Source: an uncultured Muribaculaceae bacterium (GTDB lineage Bacteria > Bacteroidota > Bacteroidia > Bacteroidales > Muribaculaceae). Taken from it: a DNA stretch of 64,000 nucleotides. The position numbers were made by a program, and so were the translations under genes. Position 1 is the stretch's first letter, and each line of letters begins with the position of its first letter. The stretch is taken from contig CAJTTG010000002.1 of NCBI GenBank assembly GCA_910579185.1, forward strand, positions 279,335 through 343,334. Direction: 5' to 3'. The notes below the pieces were generated by a model. That model was not told where the DNA came from, did not search any database, and saw only the letters and a list, made by a program, of their open reading frames with translations. Positions 39,906-47,279 of this stretch are shown in pieces.

Positions 39906-42900
39906 TCAAAATGGAGCATCTTCATCGCCGGTGGAGCTGAAAAGCGATTGAGGCTTCGGCGGTGCCGGAGCAACAACGGCCACAGCGGCTGCGTCCTCGT
40001 CGATTTCCTCCGTTTCGGTCATCACCTCGGTTTCGAGAGTCAGGCCGAACTCCTGTTTAAGTATCGAATAATCGAAGCACAGCGCTTTCGGGCGGTTGAC
40101 TTTCTGCTTGCGCACCTGCTGGCCGTTGACCGACTCGAAAGTGTAGTCGGGCGTTCCCTGCGGAGTGAGCAGCACGAAGCGGTCTTGTTTGAGGCCCAGG
40201 AACGCCGGGTGCGATTTGAGATAGGATAAAGTGGTGGACCAGTTGGAGCGGTTGGCCGTAAGGTTCGCTCCACGTCCGCCGCTGAAAAGAGCCGACACTG
40301 CCGGGGCGTTGAGATAAAGGATTGGCCTCGCCTCGGCGAAGATCATATCCTCGTCCATAGAGATAGCGCGGAAGCGCTGTTGATACTTGATGCGGTAATG
40401 CGCTTTCTCGACGCAGCGGCCCGAAGTCTGCATACCTTGGAGGTCGTTCCAGAAATTGGCGACCTCCGACGACTCCTTGGCATATTCGTTTTGGTTGCGC
40501 ATACCGTCGATAGCGCAGTCGAACAGGTCGGCGTAGCTGAAAGGCAGCTCGACGGCTGTTTCGAGGGCCCGGAAAGTGGCGAGCGGTATAACCCAGTTGC
40601 CGAAGATGCGGTCGTGCAGCTGCTCGTCCTTGACACGGGCCGCAAGCTCGCTCTTGGTGAGCGAGTATGCCTGTGGGAAATTCTTCTCGAACAGCGGACG
40701 CTGCGAGAGGATTTCGACGGCAAGATGTGTCAGCCCCATATTGCAGAGCGCGACAAGTTCCTCGTATTTCTTGCGTTCCTCCTGTGTGAACGACGTTTTG
40801 GTGAAAGCGAGGAATATCAGTCGCGTAAAGAGCGCCATGTCCTGTGTGGGCTTGTCCTGACCGCACAGCGCAAGGCCGGTCGACACGATGGTTTGCGCCG
40901 CCATTCCGTCGGTGTTGGTGTTCTTCTTGGTCTGACCGCCGCCACCCCATACACCTTTGAGGTAAGCTATCTTGCGCACATCAAGGTCGTTCTTGTATTC
41001 ATCGAATACAACGAGCGTGTTCACCGCTTGCGAAACGCGGTCGTTCATCGCCGGAATTGAGGTTACGCCGAGGTTCGGAGGGTCGATGCCGTGGACGAAG
41101 AAAGATTGGAGGCAGGTGGCGAGCGTTGTCTTGCCCGTGCCTTTCTCGCCGAAAAGGTTGAGAATTGGGAAATGGCGTGTGCGCCGGAAGATGATGTCAC
41201 GGAACAGGCACGAGAAAAGGTAGCATAAGGCCACCCGTGCGTTGTCACCGAACACGTCGGTAAGTTTTGTGGCGAAGTCTGCGAGCCTAACGCCCGATGC
41301 GTTCTCGTGCACCATAAGCCGCTCGAACTGGTATATCTCGGGATTGTTGCGGTACATCTTTGATGTGGCCGGAATATAGTATGTATGGCCGTTGCAGTCG
41401 CGTATGATGCCGAGGTCGTCGACACTGCGGAAGTGGCCGTCGAGCAGTATGCCGTTGCCAAAGGCGAAAAACTCCCCGGCATTATCCCAGCCCAGCTTGC
41501 GGATACGCTCGGCGGAGTCGGTCTTGGCATAGGTGTATTCCTTTACGTTATTGAGTTTGTCTATCTTGGCTCGCCACACGAAGTTGCCGAGCGAGCCTAC
41601 ACGTTGCTGAAAGGTCGAGAGCGAGCACAGCTCGGCCTCGGTCAGCTCGATAATGCGCGACTGCCCGAATTTGTTCTTCATCTGGAAAATACGGGTGCCG
41701 TTCCTTTCGTCCTGAATATGGTAAAGCGGTTCGAGTATGAAATTGGAGAGCCGGGTCGGCTCGTCGTCGCCGTCGAAAGTGAAATAGCAGTTGTCGCGTA
41801 TGGTGAGGTTGTACTGGCGCAGAAGCTCGATGTCGCGCTCCCGTTCATTCTTCGGCGAGGCTGCGGCTTTCTGCCGCGCCTCCCCTTTGGAACGGGTCAG
41901 CGCGTCGCGCCACAGCTTCACCTTGCCGTGTATCTTGGCAAGCTGTTCGATGCAGGTATCGAGCACGAGCGCGTCCTTGACGTGGCGCAGAAGCTCCGCT
42001 ATCTCGGCCACGCACTTGCGCTGCTCCACGAGGGAGTCGGCGGTGGCGAAGCGTTTCTCCGCGAGCCATACGACAAAGGGCTTTTCCTCAATAGAGGAAT
42101 AGATCTCTTTGGAGAGGATATAGCTGTCGGCGTCCTGTTTGCCGACGGTGGCTATCTTCCTCCGCCGCTCAAAGTCGCTTATGCCGTCGGCTTCGAGGGC
42201 TTCGATTTCAAAATCGAACAGCGGCACATACACGTCGCGGAAGTCGGCAGGGAGCTGCCTCACCGTGACATCGAAGCCGAGCTGCACGGCACGTTTGCCG
42301 TTATCCATTACGGCGACGAAGCCGGGGCCGTAAGGCTCACCCTCTTTCGGAGGGTCGGAGTCCGGGATAAAGCAAAGCGACAGGGTATGCTTTTTCAGCT
42401 GCTCGAACTGCCTGTCGCTCCACGCCGTTCCGAGAGTGGCTACGGTGTTCAATATCCCGACCGACTGCAAGCGGAGCACGTCGGGCGCACCCTCCACGAT
42501 GTTGAACAGACCGGCCTCGCGGCAACGGCTCGCCCTGTCGAGTCCGAACACGGTATCGCTCTTTGTGAAGATGTCCGAGTTTATGGAGTTCATATACTTG
42601 GCGGTCTTCCTGTTCTTGCCGAAGTACCGCCCGGTGAACGCTATGACACGCCCGATGCGGTCGCGTATGGGTATCATCACTCGCTCGCGGAACATCGCAT
42701 AGGTTCTGCCGTCCTCCGAGCGCCGCAGCAGCCCCGACTGGAAAAGCAGATCCTCGGGCAAGGCTCTGCTTTTGCAGTAGTCGATAAATGCGCGGCTGTC
42801 CTTCGGGGCATAGCCTATGCCGGAGGTGTCGCAAAATTCCTCGTTCCACCTGCTGTAAGTATACTCCCTGGCCGCTCTCGCCTCGTCGTCCATTTGCAGA

Positions 42901-43289
42901 CGGAGCTGTGAGGTGAAGAATTGATGCGCCGCCGACAACACGGCAAAAAGAGCCTCGCGCTTTTTGGCGGCTTGCAGCTGTTCCTCGTTCTGCTCCGTCC
43001 GGGTGTATTCTATGGTGATGTTGTGGCTACGGGCCAAAAACTCGACCGCCCCGTAGAAGTCCAGTCCCTCTTTCTCCATTGTGAACTGTATGCCGTCGCC
43101 GCCCTTGCGGCAGCTGTGACAGTAGCAAAGGTTCTTTGCCGGAGATACGGAGAAAGAGGCTGTTCTTTCGGAATGGAACGGGCACAGCCCGAAAAACTCC
43201 GAGCCGTGGCGCCGGAGTTCCGTGTAAGGCTTGACAACATCTGCGATGTCAAGCTCCCTCACACGTTGTACGGTTGTTTCGCTAATCAT
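39906..43289 (-). CDS. Primase-helicase fusion (CHC2 zinc finger, TOPRIM, AAA helicase)
   Basis: The 1127-aa replication protein starts with a DnaG-type zinc finger (CPFH at about 36, then LCYCHSCRKGGDG). The TOPRIM-containing primase region follows, with VEGAPD near 265 and PDSD near 305. The C-terminal half is an ATPase with Walker A LFGEKGTGKTTL (about 710) and Walker B LVVFDEYKN (about 765). It would prime and unwind phage DNA at the origin. Its ATG overlaps the stop of the preceding small HTH gene (ATGA). A terminator pair follows. No replicative DNA polymerase is present, so host polymerase is needed. Confidence 0.88.
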   Translation of the reverse strand: MISETTVQRVRELDIADVVKPYTELRRHGSEFFGLCPFHSERTASFSVSPAKNLCYCHSCRKGGDGIQFTMEKEGLDFYGAVEFLARSHNITIEYTRTEQNEEQLQAAKKREALFAVLSAAHQFFTSQLRLQMDDEARAAREYTYSRWNEEFCDTSGIGYAPKDSRAFIDYCKSRALPEDLLFQSGLLRRSEDGRTYAMFRERVMIPIRDRIGRVIAFTGRYFGKNRKTAKYMNSINSDIFTKSDTVFGLDRASRCREAGLFNIVEGAPDVLRLQSVGILNTVATLGTAWSDRQFEQLKKHTLSLCFIPDSDPPKEGEPYGPGFVAVMDNGKRAVQLGFDVTVRQLPADFRDVYVPLFDFEIEALEADGISDFERRRKIATVGKQDADSYILSKEIYSSIEEKPFVVWLAEKRFATADSLVEQRKCVAEIAELLRHVKDALVLDTCIEQLAKIHGKVKLWRDALTRSKGEARQKAAASPKNERERDIELLRQYNLTIRDNCYFTFDGDDEPTRLSNFILEPLYHIQDERNGTRIFQMKNKFGQSRIIELTEAELCSLSTFQQRVGSLGNFVWRAKIDKLNNVKEYTYAKTDSAERIRKLGWDNAGEFFAFGNGILLDGHFRSVDDLGIIRDCNGHTYYIPATSKMYRNNPEIYQFERLMVHENASGVRLADFATKLTDVFGDNARVALCYLFSCLFRDIIFRRTRHFPILNLFGEKGTGKTTLATCLQSFFVHGIDPPNLGVTSIPAMNDRVSQAVNTLVVFDEYKNDLDVRKIAYLKGVWGGGGQTKKNTNTDGMAAQTIVSTGLALCGQDKPTQDMALFTRLIFLAFTKTSFTQEERKKYEELVALCNMGLTHLAVEILSQRPLFEKNFPQAYSLTKSELAARVKDEQLHDRIFGNWVIPLATFRALETAVELPFSYADLFDCAIDGMRNQNEYAKESSEVANFWNDLQGMQTSGRCVEKAHYRIKYQQRFRAISMDEDMIFAEARPILYLNAPAVSALFSGGRGANLTANRSNWSTTLSYLKSHPAFLGLKQDRFVLLTPQGTPDYTFESVNGQQVRKQKVNRPKALCFDYSILKQEFGLTLETEVMTETEEIDEDAAAVAVVAPAPPKPQSLFSSTGDEDAPF

Positions 43290-43489
43290 AATCTGCTCGC
43301 TTTATCCCAGCAGTCGATTATCGCCCTGCCGGTGTATTTGAGGCGCGCCCGGTTGCCGGGATTGACAGGTTCAATCAGGCCGAGGGAGCGCAGTTTTCGT
43401 AAAGTCTTGTGACACACGCCAAGTTCGGCACAAGTTCTCTTAACCGAAAATACACCCTCGGGGTCACAGGTAGGTCTTGTTTCAATCAT
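43286..43489 (-). CDS. Small helix-turn-helix protein
   Basis: The 67-aa protein has a winged-helix/excisionase-like region (VFSVKRTCAELGVCHKTLRKLRSLGLIEPVNPGNRARLKYTGRAI). The start at 43489 overlaps the previous stop (ATGA) and its own stop overlaps the primase ATG. It may act as an excisionase, a replication-initiation protein that binds the iterons, or a regulator. Confidence 0.72.
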   Translation of the reverse strand: MIETRPTCDPEGVFSVKRTCAELGVCHKTLRKLRSLGLIEPVNPGNRARLKYTGRAIIDCWDKASRL

Positions 43490-43737
43490 TGGGCGGCACA
43501 CATTTCCGGCTCGTCCGGCACAAAAATAGTGTGCCCGGCCTCACTCTCTATTATCTCTTTGGCCTCCGCAGGTATGCGGCAGGCCATACATTTCCAGTTG
43601 AAGAAAGTTTGCCGTTTCACCTTGAAACGGCGTATAACGGCGGTTACGAACTCGACCCTCTCCCAGTAGGTGAGGGTGTCGAGAAAGGCATTGAGCTGCC
43701 CTGCCTCCCGATGCTTTATATCATTGTTGGTGTTCAT
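43486..43737 (-). CDS. Small early phage protein
   Basis: The 83-aa protein (MNTNNDIKHREAGQLNAFLDTLTYWERVEFVTAVIRRFKVKRQTFFNWK) is helical. A segment that resembles a helix-turn-helix (EFVTAVIRRFKVKRQTFFNW) precedes a Cys-containing tail with two short Cys pairs. It is tightly packed between two HTH genes, with overlaps on both sides. Role unknown, probably in regulation. Confidence 0.65.
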   Translation of the reverse strand: MNTNNDIKHREAGQLNAFLDTLTYWERVEFVTAVIRRFKVKRQTFFNWKCMACRIPAEAKEIIESEAGHTIFVPDEPEMCAAQ

Positions 43738-43739
43738 AT

Positions 43740-43937
43740 TCAGATTTGCTTGTTCCAAAAACTAATTATCTCACTACCGAGGTAAAATTTCTTTGCAGTC
43801 GATTTACGTACTCCTGATTTAATACGCCCGGATTTAGTGTATTTCAATAGACTGTTGCGGTGTATGCCGAGCAATTTGCAGGTTTCAGTTACAGTGTAAC
43901 GAGAGTTAGGCTGCACATTGGGTTGTTCAGTTACCAT
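43740..43937 (-). CDS. Excisionase/HTH_17-like DNA-binding protein
   Basis: The 65-aa protein has a MerR/HTH_17-like segment (YTVTETCKLLGIHRNSLLKYTKSGRIKSGVRKSTAKKFYLGSEIISFW). These small proteins are usually recombination directionality factors or regulators. It is the second gene of the leftward early operon and lies near attR, so it is a good candidate for the excisionase. Confidence 0.72.
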   Translation of the reverse strand: MVTEQPNVQPNSRYTVTETCKLLGIHRNSLLKYTKSGRIKSGVRKSTAKKFYLGSEIISFWNKQI

Positions 43938-43940
43938 AGC

Positions 43941-44171
43941 TCACTGATGTTCATTGGTTGGGAATAATGAAGCGGCATCAACACCGAGAGTGTCAGCGAT
44001 GATATTCTGTATTATTGGCTCGGGCTTGAATTTGCCGCTTATCCATAACCTTACAGTAACCTCTGAACGCCCTGTTGCGTCCATAATGTCTTGAATGAGC
44101 TGTCGACCGGGGGAGAGTTGCTGCATCTTCTCCTTGTACAGGTCGGCAAGTGATATTTTTCGTTTATCCAT
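43941..44171 (-). CDS. Cro-like regulator (XRE-type fold)
   Basis: The 76-aa protein (MDKRKISLADLYKEKMQQLSPGRQLIQDIMDATGRSEVTVRLWISGKFKPEPIIQNIIADTLGVD) has a lambda-Cro/XRE helix-turn-helix (TGRSEVTVRLWISG). The start at 44171 is preferred over an upstream in-frame ATG (44246) that lies in the promoter region. It is the first gene of the leftward early operon, opposite the repressor gene, and would favour lytic growth. Confidence 0.75.
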   Translation of the reverse strand: MDKRKISLADLYKEKMQQLSPGRQLIQDIMDATGRSEVTVRLWISGKFKPEPIIQNIIADTLGVDAASLFPTNEHQ

Positions 44172-44198
44172 TATAAGAAAAATTTTAGTGGGTAAATA

Positions 44199-44230
44199 TT
44201 TGCTTATATCAAGAAGAAGTAGTAACTTTG
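44199..44230 (+). promoter_or_regulatory. Promoter of the repressor gene
   Basis: TTTG (44199-44202), 20 bp, TAACTTTG (44223-44230). The leader to the ATG at 44350 is about 110 nt and crosses the opposing promoter. Confidence 0.72.
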
Positions 44231-44288
44231 TATTCAGATAAAGCAAAGCAACAGAAGACTACAACGCTTGATATGCATAATATAGCCA

Positions 44289-44296
44289 CAAAGTTA
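44289..44296 (-). promoter_or_regulatory. -7 element of the leftward early operon
   Basis: TAACTTTG on the minus strand (44296-44289). It faces the repressor promoter and is its inverted copy (TAACTTTGT...ACAAAGTTA). No clear -33 element is visible, which suggests dependence on a regulator. Confidence 0.55.
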
Positions 44297-44349
44297 AGTC
44301 TTTTATTGCATATATTATTCACTAAACCGCAGAAAAATTTGTTAAAAAT

Positions 44350-44871
44350 ATGCGCCCCAAAGGACAAATATTTGATTTAAGGACGTTTAGAGCCGACCAC
44401 AAGGTTTCTCAAAAGGAGCTTGCGGAACGGTTTGGTCGTCCACAAAGTTTTCTGTCAGCTATTGAACATGGGAAACGGTCGGCACCTCCGGCTCTACTTG
44501 ATGCTTTGGCGCGAGAGTTTAATGTGGATAATATATCTGATTATTTATCCGACCCTCCCGAGCAAACTTTTGGCTCTGTCGAAGATGTCAAAAACTCGAT
44601 AGTCAATTCGCCCGGAGGTCAAGTATTGCTAAACGAGTTTGGTAAGAAACTCTCGCCAACCGAGATTAAGAGAATATTGGAGATAGAGGAAAACGAAATT
44701 AGAAAATCATTAGCTCCGATATCGAACACCAAAGAAACAGATGCCTTTGCCGACTTGGTTTCTTTACTGAAAAAATCACAGGAAAAGGCAGATGCTTTGG
44801 AGAAAGAAAATAGAGAGTTGAGAGCAGAGATTGAGCGGCTTAACGGGCTGCTTCCGAAGCGGAAAAAGTAA
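44350..44871 (+). CDS. XRE-family phage repressor (cI-like) with leucine-zipper tail
   Basis: The 173-aa protein has an N-terminal XRE helix-turn-helix (FRADHKVSQKELAERFGRPQSFLSAIEHGKRSAP, residues 13-46) and a C-terminal coiled coil (LVSLLKKSQEKADALEKENRELRAEIERLNGLL). It has no S24 autoprotease domain, so it does not look self-cleaving by the RecA route. It is the only early gene on the plus strand and lies next to attR, the normal place for a lysogeny repressor. Confidence 0.85.
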   Translation: MRPKGQIFDLRTFRADHKVSQKELAERFGRPQSFLSAIEHGKRSAPPALLDALAREFNVDNISDYLSDPPEQTFGSVEDVKNSIVNSPGGQVLLNEFGKKLSPTEIKRILEIEENEIRKSLAPISNTKETDAFADLVSLLKKSQEKADALEKENRELRAEIERLNGLLPKRKK

Positions 44872-44893
44872 ACCTTGCGCATCACCTTGTACG
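44872..44893 (+). promoter_or_regulatory. Arm-type integrase binding sites, right end
   Basis: ACCTTGCGCA (44872-44881) and ACCTTGTACG (44884-44893) match the arm-site word found five times near attL. They lie 60 bp inside attR and overlap nothing else. Confidence 0.6.
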
Positions 44894-44954
44894 CGAGGAA
44901 AAGGAGTAAATTAAAGTATTGTAAATTAGCTGTTTGCAGCAGCGAAAACATAGC

Positions 44955-44997
44955 CTCATAATCAGGGAGTCCTTGGTTCAAGCCCAAGTGGGACCAC
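44955..44997 (+). repeat. attR core (43-bp direct repeat, tRNA 3' remnant)
   Basis: It is identical to 844-886. It keeps the original 3' half of the tRNA without its 5' half, so it is not a functional tRNA. Confidence 0.93.
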
Positions 44998-45009
44998 CTC
45001 TTGAAAATA

Positions 45010-45045
45010 AAGCACTTACATTCGGTTGTAGGTGCTTTCCTTTTT
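45010..45045 (+). terminator. Original host terminator of the tRNA
   Basis: AAGCACTTACA (45010-45020) pairs with TGTAGGTGCTT (45027-45037) with one G-T pair, followed by TCCTTTTT. It was separated from the tRNA by integration. Confidence 0.8.
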
Positions 45046-45074
45046 ACCCTGCAAACAGAGTCTACTTACTATTG

Positions 45075-45308
45075 TCAGTCGAAAATGGGGTCAGTAGATA
45101 TTCCCGGTTGGTGGGGATGGTGAACTGCAGAATAATTCATACCTTTGGGCATGGAAAGATGTGTGCAGACCGGCGACTCTATTTCCATGAGCGATATGAT
45201 GTGGACTGAGATGGCTTGCGAAGATATGCAAGTAAAGGAACTTCTAAGGGCTGTTTTGTTATAGGTGAAAACTATTGCGCCGCATTCGGGACAATATTTA
45301 TACCTCAT
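45075..45308 (-). CDS. Possible truncated zinc-ribbon protein
   Basis: The 77-aa frame begins MRYKYCPECGAIVFTYNKTA, a zinc-ribbon-like CPEC start. It then runs into sequence that does not look like a protein domain. It begins 3 bp after the stop of the Cys/His-rich small gene and could be coupled to it. The end may be a decayed or replaced C-terminus. Confidence 0.4.
   Translation of the reverse strand: MRYKYCPECGAIVFTYNKTALRSSFTCISSQAISVHIISLMEIESPVCTHLSMPKGMNYSAVHHPHQPGISTDPIFD
45151..45264 (+). CDS. Possible 37-aa acidic small protein
   Basis: The frame MERCVQTGDSISMSDMMWTE to a stop at 45264 is protein-like, and TACCTTTG (45140-45147) ends 3 bp before the ATG. It lies antisense to the CPEC frame, so at most one of the two is likely real. 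No -33 element is seen. Confidence 0.3.
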   Translation: MERCVQTGDSISMSDMMWTEMACEDMQVKELLRAVLL

Positions 45309-45311
45309 ATT

Positions 45312-45482
45312 TCAACCCCAGTCATTAAGGTTGGCTATTATACGGTCGATGTCACTTTCATCAAAAATCTCCGGCTGTCTCTCATAGCAATTATGGCAAT
45401 GACATTCGTCCTCGCAATGGCAGTTACAATCGGGAGTAAGTTCTTCAACAGCACTTTCACCATATTGGTTTTCCTGTTCCAT
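45312..45482 (-). CDS. 56-aa Cys/His-rich small protein
   Basis: The frame starts MEQENQYGESAVEELTPDCN and contains the dense metal-site-like run CNCHCEDECHCHNC, then an acidic helix with DESDIDRIIANLNDWG. Its ATG is only 1 bp from the HU stop, so it is coupled to the HU gene. A metal-binding role is plausible from the Cys/His spacing. I know no family for it. Confidence 0.62.
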   Translation of the reverse strand: MEQENQYGESAVEELTPDCNCHCEDECHCHNCYERQPEIFDESDIDRIIANLNDWG

Positions 45483-45483
45483 A

Positions 45484-45759
45484 TCACTGACCCACCTCCT
45501 TCTTGAACTCGGCCGATGGTTTGAAGAACGGTATGTTATGAGCCGGAATTACGATAGTGGTATTCTTTGAAATGTTGCGTGCTGTTTTTTCAGCACGTTC
45601 CTTAACTTGGAATGTGCCGAAGCCACGGAGATATACGTTCTCGCCATGTGCGAGGCTATCTTTTACTACAACCATAAATTGCTCAACAACTGCAAGAACA
45701 CTTGCCTTGTCAATTCCTGTGGTCGTCGCTATCTCGTTTACAATCTCTGCCTTGGTCAT
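45484..45759 (-). CDS. HU-family DNA-binding protein
   Basis: The 91-aa protein (MTKAEIVNEIATTTGIDKASVLAVVEQFMVVVKDSLAHGENVYLRGFGTFQVKERAEKTARNISKNTTIVIPAHNIPFFKPS) has the full HU/IHF fold: an N-terminal helical pair, the GFGTF turn and the DNA-binding beta arm with the intercalating proline in IPAHN. It bends and compacts DNA. It is a host gene next to the prophage. Its 3' end is linked to the Cys/His-rich small gene. Confidence 0.93.
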   Translation of the reverse strand: MTKAEIVNEIATTTGIDKASVLAVVEQFMVVVKDSLAHGENVYLRGFGTFQVKERAEKTARNISKNTTIVIPAHNIPFFKPSAEFKKEVGQ

Positions 45760-45887
45760 AAATCTATGTTTTAATCTGATTCTCAGCCGTCACAGACGGT
45801 TTCTATTTGCAGAATTACTAAAACCCAAGGAGAAAACGTTAATTTTGTGTATGGCAAAGCCACGAAATATATGAGTCTTTGAAAAGT

Positions 45888-46736
45888 ATGATGGGTAATA
45901 ATAAAGAACCAATACCGATGCACTGCCACAAGGATTTGGCGGAGAATGGAATAAATCTAAGGATTGTGACACCCGAAGATGTTGCTAACCATCCGATAGA
46001 GTACATACATCGAGATGACTTCTACATATTCGGTCTGATGGTTCGTGGTACAATAATTATCGACATTGATTTTGAACAACAGGCGGTTGCGGTCGGTTCG
46101 ATTGGTTTTATAAGGCCGGGGCAGGTTCACAGCTTCCTCGGTGGTGAAGATTTTGAGGGTTGGATGCTTATGGTAGAGAGCGGTATGGTCTGCGACCGGT
46201 ATAAATTGATATTTGAGGAAACATCATTTTCAGGGAAAACGCTATGGCTGCCGGATCAAGGACTCAACGAACTGAAGACACTGTATCAGTTGATTTATGA
46301 TCTGTGGACAAAGAAAGAGGATATCTCTATAATCAGAGATCTTGTTTCCGCGTTCATTGGTATTGCCGCCGGCTGTTTCAAACGGGAGAACAATATGCAA
46401 AACTCATATAATAGTCGTCATGTCGAGATTGTGCTGCAACTTAATTCGCTACTACAAACGGATATCACCGAGAGCCATAGCCCCTCTTATTATGCTGACA
46501 AACTCAACCTTTCACCGGTCTATCTTAATGAAGTGGTCAAGAGAGTGACAGGATGGAGCGTAAGCAACTATATCCGCAATGAGGTAATACTCCGTGCGAA
46601 ACGGTTGCTATATCATACAAATCTGACAGTAAAGGAAATTGCTTCATCATTGGGATTTGAAGATAACGCGTACTTTACTCGCCTTTTCACAAAAGCAACC
46701 GGCAAATCGCCATTGCAATTCAGAACGAAACCATGA
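45888..46736 (+). CDS. AraC-family transcriptional regulator
   Basis: The 282-aa protein has an N-terminal cupin-like sensing domain (HRDDFYIFGLMVRGTIIIDIDFEQQAVAVGSIGFIRPGQVHSF). The C-terminal double helix-turn-helix of AraC type reads SPSYYADKLNLSPVYLNEVVKRVTGWSVSNYIRNEVILRAKRLL, then VKEIASSLGFEDNAYFTRLFTKATGKSPLQFR. The ATG at 45888 is preferred over an upstream TTG. It is followed by the membrane gene at 46807, which may be a target. Confidence 0.9.
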   Translation: MMGNNKEPIPMHCHKDLAENGINLRIVTPEDVANHPIEYIHRDDFYIFGLMVRGTIIIDIDFEQQAVAVGSIGFIRPGQVHSFLGGEDFEGWMLMVESGMVCDRYKLIFEETSFSGKTLWLPDQGLNELKTLYQLIYDLWTKKEDISIIRDLVSAFIGIAAGCFKRENNMQNSYNSRHVEIVLQLNSLLQTDITESHSPSYYADKLNLSPVYLNEVVKRVTGWSVSNYIRNEVILRAKRLLYHTNLTVKEIASSLGFEDNAYFTRLFTKATGKSPLQFRTKP

Positions 46737-46765
46737 ATTGTCCAATCATTGTCTTACATCATCCA

Positions 46766-46796
46766 TTGACACGGATTCCCATCTAAGGTAATTTTG
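46766..46796 (+). promoter_or_regulatory. Promoter of the DUF4405-like gene
   Basis: TTG (46766-46768), 20 bp, TAATTTTG (46789-46796), 10 bp before the ATG. Confidence 0.7.
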
Positions 46797-46806
46797 CAGT
46801 CAAATA

Positions 46807-47229
46807 ATGACTGTGAATATGACAAAGAAATCAAAGTTGAGATTATGCGATTGGTCACTGCTGTTTTTGACCATCGCTATACTTGCATCGGGCATACAAC
46901 TGGAAATCAATCCAGCCGGAGCAACTATTTGGGTATGGGCGCATATAGTTATTGGAATATTGTTTTTTTGCGGAATTTTCTGGCATATCGGCCTTCATAA
47001 ATCCGGCAAGAAAAGAGTTGAATCAAAAAACAAAAATCGAAGAAACAGACATGCAGTAATGGGAGTATTCTTCCTGTTGACACTACTAAGCGGAATTATA
47101 GCAACATGCCATTGGATTGGTACTTACCTTCACTGTACAATAGGAGGTATTCACGGCAAATTCGGCTTTCTGTTCATTATAACCGTAATTTTCCACATCG
47201 CAAAACATAGGCGTTTCTATTACCGATAA
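46807..47229 (+). CDS. Four-helix membrane protein (DUF4405-like)
   Basis: The 140-aa protein has four hydrophobic helices. Histidines lie in or near three of them (VWAHIVIGILFFCGIFWHIGLH; LTLLSGIIATCHWIGTYLHC; IHGKFGFLFIITVIFHIAKHRR), a pattern of DUF4405 and cytochrome b561-like membrane proteins that could bind heme. The hydrophilic loop is basic. It lies downstream of the AraC regulator. Confidence 0.78.
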   Translation: MTVNMTKKSKLRLCDWSLLFLTIAILASGIQLEINPAGATIWVWAHIVIGILFFCGIFWHIGLHKSGKKRVESKNKNRRNRHAVMGVFFLLTLLSGIIATCHWIGTYLHCTIGGIHGKFGFLFIITVIFHIAKHRRFYYR

Positions 47230-47279
47230 AGATAAAAAGCCTGTCCGAAACGAACAGGCTGAAACAGGAACGGGTGTCT

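Larger units (their letters stand above)
844..44997. mobile_element. Integrated temperate tailed prophage, about 44 kb, tRNA-attached
   Basis: The element is bounded by a perfect 43-bp direct repeat of the tRNA 3' half. It carries a tyrosine integrase next to the left repeat and a Cro/repressor switch next to the right repeat. Between them are primase-helicase, terminase, portal, capsid protease, capsid, tape measure, and holin/endolysin/spanin genes. A long tape measure (1502 aa) and no sheath that I can recognise suggest a siphovirus-like tail. No structural gene is obviously broken apart from one frame break at 16307, so the prophage may be inducible. The phage backbone is GC-rich, while at least ten cargo genes are AT-rich. 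Confidence 0.92.

Noticed and set aside
44955..44997. Second tRNA gene at the right prophage end
   Set aside because: Only the 3' half is present; the acceptor 5' strand and D arm are missing, so it is the attR remnant.
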